From positions 29,901,250 to 29,965,249 of the forward strand of contig NC_068577.1 of NCBI RefSeq assembly GCF_025698545.1: a stretch of DNA of 64,000 nucleotides. The letters are read 5' to 3'. The translations under genes and the position numbers were made by a program. This DNA is from Gossypium raimondii. Its lineage: Eukaryota; Streptophyta; Magnoliopsida; Malvales; Malvaceae. The notes under the pieces are model-generated. The model saw only the letters and a program-made list of their open reading frames with translations. It had not been told where the DNA came from and ran no database searches. How positions within the stretch are numbered: the first letter of the stretch is position 1; each line of letters starts with the position of its first letter. This document shows positions 56,841 to 64,000 of this stretch, piece by piece.

Positions 56841-59800
56841 TGTAACACCCCTTACCCGTATCCAACACTGGAATAGGGTATGAAGCATTACCAGAACACA
56901 TACACTTATAAACGTATTTAACCGAGTTAAAAAATTTCATCTAAATTAAAACTTTCAAAATTATTAACTTGTTTTTATAACTCTTCACAATATATCCTCA
57001 AAATATTATAATCATAATAAATAGGGCCTACGAGACCCGATATATACTCATGCAATTCAATGCTTCATTTCTATTTCATTCAATTCGCAATTTCTCATGC
57101 TCACAATTTAAATCATATCACTAGCAATTTCCATTTAATTCACGTACAATTCAATGACATTAAGCTCAATACTAATACGTATTTACCATTTAACTCAAAG
57201 TATATCGATTATGTCATTCATTAACACATTTATGAAATTCTCAATTTTGCAATAAAATATCACTCTAGCTTAAATAACATCAATTCAACTCATCATCCCC
57301 TTTTTTTGTCATTTTACCCTTCAAGTATGAATTTACTATTTCATTACCTTTCTACACTCGTTCCTATGCATATTACACAAAACATAAACATATCAATACA
57401 ATGCATAACTTATAAGTTTAACATGGCATAATTGAGCCACAACTTGACCAAAGCCAAAGCATGTACACGACATTTCATATTCACTTTAACTCATTATTAA
57501 TCCCATTGAACATTCGGAATATACACAGATACGTAGAGAATTAGCACATAAGTGCCACACTGATATGTAGCCGAAGCTACCAATGATATGTAGCCGTAGC
57601 TACCACTAAAATGTAGCCGAAGCTACCACTGATATGTAGTCGTAGCTACAATTGAAATGTAGCCGAAGCTACCACTGATCAATAACACTGGAAATGTCCA
57701 AGGGCCTGCTCACACAAGCTGTCAGGTGTCCGCAACATATGTTATATCACCCAGCACCCGGGACTCACTGTAACACTGGTCTTTAGTGACATGTCACTTG
57801 TATCCACTTCTATTCCTAAGTTCAACTGGGAATTTACACTTAACACTTTATTTTAAACACTTTATCACTTGAATAATTCATGAATAATTTTCCTTCCACA
57901 TTCAATATTAATGCACATATCAAATAAAATTTACAATTTATAAAAATATAACTATTATTTACACGTAACTTACCGGCATGTGTTAATTCGTAAACCATTC
58001 ATGACATTACTTCATGCCAAATCATATACCCAATATACCATACACACATATTATGAAACTTTATTTTCCCACATAAACTTAAACCATGACCAATAATACA
58101 CAAATATAAGCATCATTTCTATTTCATTATTTATCAATTATAATCGAGCATATGACCAATTATATATGAATCATTCATATATTTTTCCAGTTTTTCTCCT
58201 CCTCCTCTCCATTCCACATCCTTAATGTGTATAACACATTCTTTTACTATTTTTCCTGTATGTAAATTCAAGCTGTCTATCTAAGTCAAAGTCACTAATT
58301 TATTTATATCTCGAGCTACAGAGCTCCAAATTAAGATCCGTTAATTTTACCCAAAACTAGACTCACATATCTTCTTACCATAAAATTTTCATAATTTTTG
58401 GCTTATGCAATAAGTACTGTTTATTCTTTAAAGTTTCCCATGTTTCACTACTCGACAGTTCCGACCCCTCTTCACTAAAAATTAGTTATCTTATTGTACA
58501 GAATTCGGATAATGTTCTCATTTGTTTCTTTTGAAAATATACTCATTCAGGATTCTAAACATATAAATTTTAGCCCATAATTATTTTTCTTTAATTTTTG
58601 ATGATTTTCCAAAGTCAGAATAGGGGAACCCGAAATCATTCTGACATTGTCTCACAAAATTTATTATATCTCATAATTTACAATTTCATTACTTACATCG
58701 TTTCTTCTATGAGAAACTAGATTCAATAAGCTTTAATTTAATATTTTATTCATTCTCTAATTCGATTCCCACAATTTTTGGTGATTTTTCAAAATTAAAC
58801 TACTGCTGCTGCCCAAAACTGTTTTAGTGCAAAATGTTGATTTCCATTTTGCCCCAAATTTCACAGTTCATACAATTCAGTCCTTGCTCAATTAACCCTT
58901 CAATTAAGCTAATTTTTCTAAATTAATACTTTACCTAGACATTATAAGTTATTCATAACTATTGAAATTCAGAATTTTCTCATAAAACTCTAACTTCAAA
59001 CTCTTTTACTGTTAGGTCCCAAACATTCACTTTCGATTCAATTCTTTCAATAAAATCAGCATATAAACAATTTAAAGCTCTAATTCCATGCTAAATCATC
59101 ATATACTTCCAGAACATATTCATAGCAACTTTCAACTTCTTTCATAGAATCAAAAACTAATGAATTCAACAAGTGGGCCTAGTTGTAAAAGTCACAAAAA
59201 CACAAAAATTTCAAGAAATAATCAAGAATTGAACTTACTTGCAGTAAAAATATGAAAAACCAGTTTAAGGAAACCCTTCTATGGTGTTTTAGCTGATGAT
59301 AATGCAGAAAAATAAAGAGAAATCTAGATAATTCCACTTTGATCCTAGCTTTATTAAGTAATTTTGCAATATTCCAATTTTACCCTTAATTCTCCTTACT
59401 TTCTTCCTGATTTCATGCCTTCACCATCCAGCCCAAATAGACATTGGGTTTATTTTCCTTTTAAGCCCTCTTCCTTTTATCATTTAAGTTATTTAATTAT
59501 TTCCTGAAACTTTGTATTTGTTACAATTTAGTCCTTTTTGTTCAATTAATTATCGGAACTTTAAAATTTCTTAACGAAATTTTAATACTAACTTTTTAAT
59601 ACTCCATAAATATTTATAAAAATATTTATGGCTCGGTTTAAAATCTCTAAGGTCTCGATACCTCGTTTTTTTATTCTAATTATTTTAATATTTATTTCTA
59701 GTGCACTATTCACTATTTCAAAAATTTTCTTAACTTCACATTTAACTTATACTCACTAAATTAATAATATTTTCTACTCATTTGTCGGATTTGGTGATCT

Positions 59801-59909
59801 CGAATCACCGTTCCGACACCCCTAAAAATTCAGGCCATTACATTTTTCCTCATCGGATTTGTAGTCCCAAAACCACTGTTCCGACTAGACCCAAAATCGG
59901 GCTGTTACA
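56841..59909. mobile_element. Second probable solo LTR, 3069 bp
   Basis: It begins TGTAACACCCCTTACCCGTA and ends AAATCGGGCTGTTACA. The 5-bp duplication CAGAA flanks it (56836-56840, 59910-59914). No coding domain was recognised in 3 kb. Its ends match the insertion at 38662-41430, but the interior differs, so the two come from related families. Solo LTR is preferred because of the intact TG/CA ends and single unit; a non-autonomous LARD is the alternative. Confidence 0.82.
57565..57690. repeat. 25-bp tandem repeat in the second solo LTR
   Basis: About five units of the form GATATGTAGCCGAAGCTACC follow one another, alternating GCCGAAGC and GCCGTAGC. Each unit is an imperfect palindrome (GTAGC...GCTAC), so a transcript could fold into a chain of small hairpins. 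Confidence 0.85.
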
Positions 59910-60180
59910 CAGAATCAAATCCTACAAAATGGATTTTGTTTATTAATTTAATATATTAATTTTTTTTAGTTAGATGATTAAATATTAGTAGTTTTATTTT
60001 TGAATGTGGGATTCAATTTTTCTCTTACTCTTTATAGTTATATTTTTATTTCGTTTTATTTTAATTTTTTTAAATTTATTTAATAATTATAAATAAATAT
60101 ATTTTTTATATATAGCTAATGACTATCATCATTATCATCAACTATAATATTACAAACAATGGTTTAATAACCATTTAGGT
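59910..60180. other. AT-rich spacer
   Basis: It holds the right target duplication CAGAA and AT-rich DNA with no recognisable gene, up to the start of the LINE fragment. Confidence 0.45.
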
Positions 60181-62325
60181 TTCTTGGTTAATAATAAGGA
60201 GCTTATTAGTAAGGTGTCTGAGGTTGAAGTTAAGAATGATGTCTTCCAGCTGGGAGGTTTGAAAGCTCCAGGGTCTGATGGGTATTGTGGGATTTTTTAT
60301 CAGAAGTATTGGTCAATAGTAAAAGATGATGCTGTGAGGTGTGTCCAGAGCTTTTTTCGAAATGGCAGAACGCTGAGAGAAATGAATAAAACAGAGGTTG
60401 TGCTAATTCCAAAAGTGAAGGGGCCTGAGTTGGTATCTCAGTTTAGGCCTATTAGTCTGTGTAACTTCTGTTACAAGATTACTGCAAGGGTTATGGTTAA
60501 TAGGATAAGACCTTTGATGGGAGAGTTAATAATGTGGAATCAAAGTGCTTTTATTGAAGAAAGATTGATTCAGGATAATGTTGCTATTGCTGGAGAGGTC
60601 TTCCATTATTTGAAATTGAGGAGAAGAGGTAGGAGGCATGAGGTGGATATCAAGTTGGATATGAGATTACTTCTGCCATGGCAAACTTTATTTGGGAACA
60701 AAGGGATGGGAAAAGAAAGATTCATTGGTTGAGTTGGGAAAAATTAACTAAGACATAGGGTGATGGTGGATTGGGTTTTAAAGAATTAAGAAAGTTGGTG
60801 TTTTGTTAATGGATCTGATAAGCTTTGGATTAGAGTGCTGAAAGGGAGATATTTCCCAAATTCTGAGTTCTTTGAGGCTCAAAAAGGTGCACAAGCATCA
60901 TGGATTTGGAGTAGTCTTTTGGCAGGAAGGGATCTGATATCATTGGCAAATAGGGAATGGAGAATCAATGAATATTTGGAGAGATAGATGGGTTCCAAGA
61001 TTAGGAGGTTCTGTTTTTGCTAATGGTGAAGAGGATGTGTCTGGTAGGCCACAAATAATAACCGAGATTACAGATATGGATGGTATTAAGGAATGGCTTG
61101 ATGATGATGAACAATGTAATGCTATTTTGAAGATACCTTTTTGTTTTAGTGGTGGTCATGATTGTTTAGTGTAGAGTAAATACTCGGTGAAATCTGGGTA
61201 CATTGTTGCAAGGATGGAGGGTCATAGTAATAGTAACATGGATTGTCAGCGATCTAGTATATGGAAGGTGAACTGGAATTTGAAGACTCCACCTAAGGTC
61301 AGGAGTTTTTTTGTGGAGATCATGTAATAATGCGATTGCTACTAATTTGAACATGTGGAGAAGGAAAGTTAGAACTAGCCGTTGTTGTAAATTTTGTGGA
61401 AATAAGGAAGAGACTGTTATGCACTTACTTTTTAAGTTCAGTTCGGGGATTTTGAAGGAGACTTTGTTTGGTTGTTGCAACTGTGAGAGAGTTTAAAAAA
61501 GAGACATGACAAATAGGAGATTATGGCTAGGGTGGGCTCTTTTTGTTGGTATATTGGGAAGCATAGATGTGATGCTGTTCTGGAGAATAAGGGTGTTGAT
61601 CCAATAAGTACCATCATATTTGCTGAGAATGCTTTTAAGGAATATTGGATGGTTAATGGAATATGGGAGAGTCTGTGTAAGTTGGCAAGAGATGGAGAGG
61701 GTCGAATGGAGGATAAATGGGAGAGGCCGCCATTTGATTGGTTTAAAGTGAACTGTGAATGAAGTTTTCACAAGGATTCTGAGGATGCAGGAGTTGGGGT
61801 TGTTTTTAGAATTCAGATGGGAAGTTAGTGGATGGTTTGGCCAAAGCTGAGGCTGAAGCTGTGAAAATGAGTCTTAAAATGGTTGTTGATAAGGGATTTA
61901 GAAAGATTACTGTTGAGATTGATTCTAAAGTGTTGATGAATGATATTAACGAGGGCGGTGAAGTGAGTTTCGGGTGGAAGTTGCTGCCTATTTTGAACAA
62001 CATCTGGTCTTTTAGTAAACAAGTGTCTAATTGTGGAAGAGCTGCTAATAAAGCAACAGATTGGGCTGAAACACACGGCCGTTTGATGATGTGCCTATGT
62101 AATTGGGTCAATGCACCCATCATCATTGGTTTTCTTTTTGTATAACGATAGTGTGCCTGCTCCACCTTTATACTGTTAATTTTACACCGTGTTGGTGAAT
62201 GTTTGTTGTGAGAAAATGTCTTCTCTGTATTGTTTCATTTGTGCTTTTGTAATTGTTCATTTGTTGATTGGATTACATTTGTTTTCAGGAGTGAAATACC
62301 CTTTCACTGGCCCAAAAAAAAAAAA
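60181..62325 (+). mobile_element. L1-type LINE 3' fragment with internal deletion
   Basis: The reverse transcriptase N-terminal half is at 60184-60670 (LKAPGSDGYCGIFYQKYW, LVSQFRPISLCNFCYKITAR, QSAFIEERLIQDNV). It then jumps directly to the post-RT region (SWEKL near 60737, IWRDRWVPRLGG near 60970, FCGNKEETVMHLL near 61395) and an RNase H remnant to about 61960. The segment carrying the catalytic aspartates is missing. A poly(A) run at 62312-62325 marks the 3' end. Many stops are present. Confidence 0.87.
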
Positions 62326-62569
62326 ACCTAAATCTTAGATCATCAATTACCAATACTTTGAGCACAAATAAAACCCTCAACTGAGATAGTAAAACGAAAT
62401 GACACATTTTAAGTTCCACAATTTAACTAAGAATCCCAACAACTTTATTACGAAATTTCCTACATATTCAACATAATAAAAGTTCACACATGATTTCCCC
62501 CACGTTTGCGGTCTAGTATGTGAATATCAAATATCGGCAAATAAACCAACCAACTGCGATCCTTGTTTT
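62326..62569. other. 3' region of the acyl carrier protein gene
   Basis: This is probably the 3' UTR of the minus-strand ACP gene. No separate feature was seen. Confidence 0.4.
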
Positions 62570-64000
62570 CTAGGCACTTTTCTCACTGCACAGCTTCTCG
62601 ATAAGTTCTGCAGCATCTTGAACAGTTGTGATGGATTGTGCATTGTCCTCTTCCACCGTGATTCCGAATTCTTCCTCAAGTCCCATCACAATCTCAACCT
62701 GAAACCATATACTATCGATCATAACACAAACCAAAACCAATAATCTTTCAAATTACAAACAACTAATCAACAAAGATATGCATCTAAAACAAATGGATGG
62801 GCAACTACTACTTATAAAAGTAGAACAAATTCATGGTCTCCTTGATCCTGCACACTACTTTTATGCACATAAGATGAAAGGGAAGAAAGAAAATATGAAA
62901 TGGTTATACAGTTGAGAAAGTACCGTATCAAGAGAATCAGCTCCAAGATCAAGAAATGTTGATTCACCGGTGATTGGTTTGTCATTGTCTAAAGCTAATT
63001 GTCTCTTTACTACTTCACATACCTTATCCACGGTCTCTTTTTTGGCCTGCACAATGACATTTAACATCAAAGAGAGAAATAGTTAAAGATATATATTGTC
63101 ATAGGAGAGACCAAAACCTATAGAAACAAATATCACTGCATTCAGTGAGAAACATACAGCACAGCAGATCTGCAAGCGAGCAGGCATTGGACGCATCGTA
63201 AATGAGAGGGTGCTTCTTCCCTGGTTCATAAATGAACCCAATTTCAACCCAGAAACACTGCCTTTAGCCTGTTAAAAGATGTTCAGTAGCATGAAAATCA
63301 GCCGATGATTTATATAAAAAGAATGGTTCTAGAAGAAACAACAATCTTCAAAGATATCTCAACATCTTAATCCAAGCAAAATAGAAACTTAAATTTTGCA
63401 CTTCAGCCATAGTCTATTTTAGTGAACTTTACAAACAAAATTCCAAATCCAACATGCCATTGATATTCATAAGCACTCTAAACATCAATAATATAGCTGC
63501 AATTTTATACAGTGATCTATGTTATAGATCAAATATAATTCTATGAAAATCATGTTTAACAGGCCAAAAACCACTAAAACAAATCTCCTTAAACTTAAAA
63601 CTAATGATACCCAGAAAATCTATAGCTTCCATCACCACATCAGCTCATTTGGAAGCAAAAAGCAATTCCCGTTCTAGTTATTGCTTTAGTAACTTGCTTG
63701 AGCTCCCTTAAGATGCTAAAACAAATCACACTTGATTAAAAAATGGATAAATAACCATATCTAATGCAACACCAAATCAGATAAACAAGTAAAATCTTTT
63801 TTTTTTTATAATTTCCGAAAGCAAAAAACCAAAAAGAAGTAAAGGCAAAACAACAGCAATAAAAATAAATTAGAAACTTTCAGATCTCAGATTGACCAGA
63901 TCAAATCATCCATGAAAGAAGTAAAACTAACAAAAGTAACAGTAAAGCATCAGTAACAGTAAGATATGGAAATTTGATTAAATCAATAAACAAAAAGTGA
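62570..64000 (-). CDS. Plastid acyl carrier protein (partial, first exon outside)
   Basis: ACP carries growing acyl chains on a 4'-phosphopantetheine arm during plastid fatty acid synthesis. Three minus-strand exons are visible: 63268-63158, 63046-62924 and 62698-62570, all meeting in phase 0. The first encodes the Ser/Arg-rich end of a chloroplast transit peptide ([20 protein letters not shown]). The second begins [18 protein letters not shown] and contains DLGADSLDT, where the serine of DSL receives the prosthetic group. The third contains [20 protein letters not shown] and ends [11 protein letters not shown]. The last 94 residues or so match mature plastid ACP in length. The upstream start exon is probably beyond 64000. 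Plastid rather than mitochondrial type is inferred from [12 protein letters not shown] and the transit peptide. Confidence 0.92.
63269..64000 (-). other. ACP intron 1 (partial)
   Basis: It follows the acceptor TTTTAACAG|GCTAAAGG of the exon starting at 63268. No start codon with a fitting donor was found up to the window end, so it is read as intron. It is AT-rich with no other feature. Confidence 0.55.

Noticed and set aside
61166-62165. Minus-strand proteins near the acyl carrier protein gene
   Set aside because: They are antisense frames of the LINE RNase H and linker regions.
1-64000. tRNA, rRNA or organelle-derived genes
   Set aside because: No cloverleaf with GGTTCGA-type T-loop and no rRNA-like block was seen on either strand; a covariance search would be needed to exclude diverged copies.

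Overview
This is a window of plant nuclear DNA. The evidence is split genes with GT-AG introns, plant-specific families (FRIGIDA-like, plastid acyl carrier protein, CC-NBS-LRR), strongly AT-rich intergenic DNA and many plant transposable elements. Long TGTAACACCCC...TGTTACA LTR-type elements, one of them with arrays of the ACACGGCCGTGT palindrome, fit Malvaceae, most likely Gossypium (cotton). That assignment is an inference from memory and was not searched.

Five host genes look intact or nearly so, and I could follow their reading frames through the splice sites. They are tubulin-folding cofactor B (+, 5729-8774, 8 exons, 242 aa), a FRIGIDA-like 5-type protein (-, 11021-14981, 4 exons, 987 aa), TRAPPC6/Trs33 (-, 34233-36581, 4 exons, 172 aa), cytosolic Cu/Zn superoxide dismutase (-, 45464-46355 coding, 5 coding exons, 152 aa) and a plastid acyl carrier protein whose first exon lies beyond the window (-, 62570-64000). 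The SOD gene has a 5' leader intron that splits a miR398-type target site. A sixth host gene, a CC-NBS-LRR resistance gene (-, 48705-56429), is broken by two in-frame stops and by a 5.2-kb Ty3/gypsy element.

The rest is mobile DNA. Three Mutator-like elements (MULEs) pair a plant-mobile-domain (PMD) gene with a convergent MuDR-type transposase. One is cut by the left window edge (1-4134). One is complete with long terminal inverted repeats and a perfect 9-bp target duplication (25651-33411). The third is an older remnant (about 36850-42095) split by a 2.8-kb LTR-type insertion. The complete copy carries a 1.1-kb telomere-like minisatellite between its two genes that is absent from the left copy. 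At 18012-24960 lies a decayed endogenous caulimovirid, abutting an antisense fragment of an inositol-transporter gene. Further elements are nested LINEs (42120-44640), a 3' LINE fragment (60181-62325), a chromovirus-like gypsy element with paired LTRs (51176-56351), two probable solo LTRs (38662-41430, 56841-59909) and several MITE-like elements.

The host genes are unrelated housekeeping, developmental or defence genes and form no pathway. The most distinctive content is the PMD-MULE family, seen at three stages of decay. I found no tRNA, rRNA or CRISPR array.
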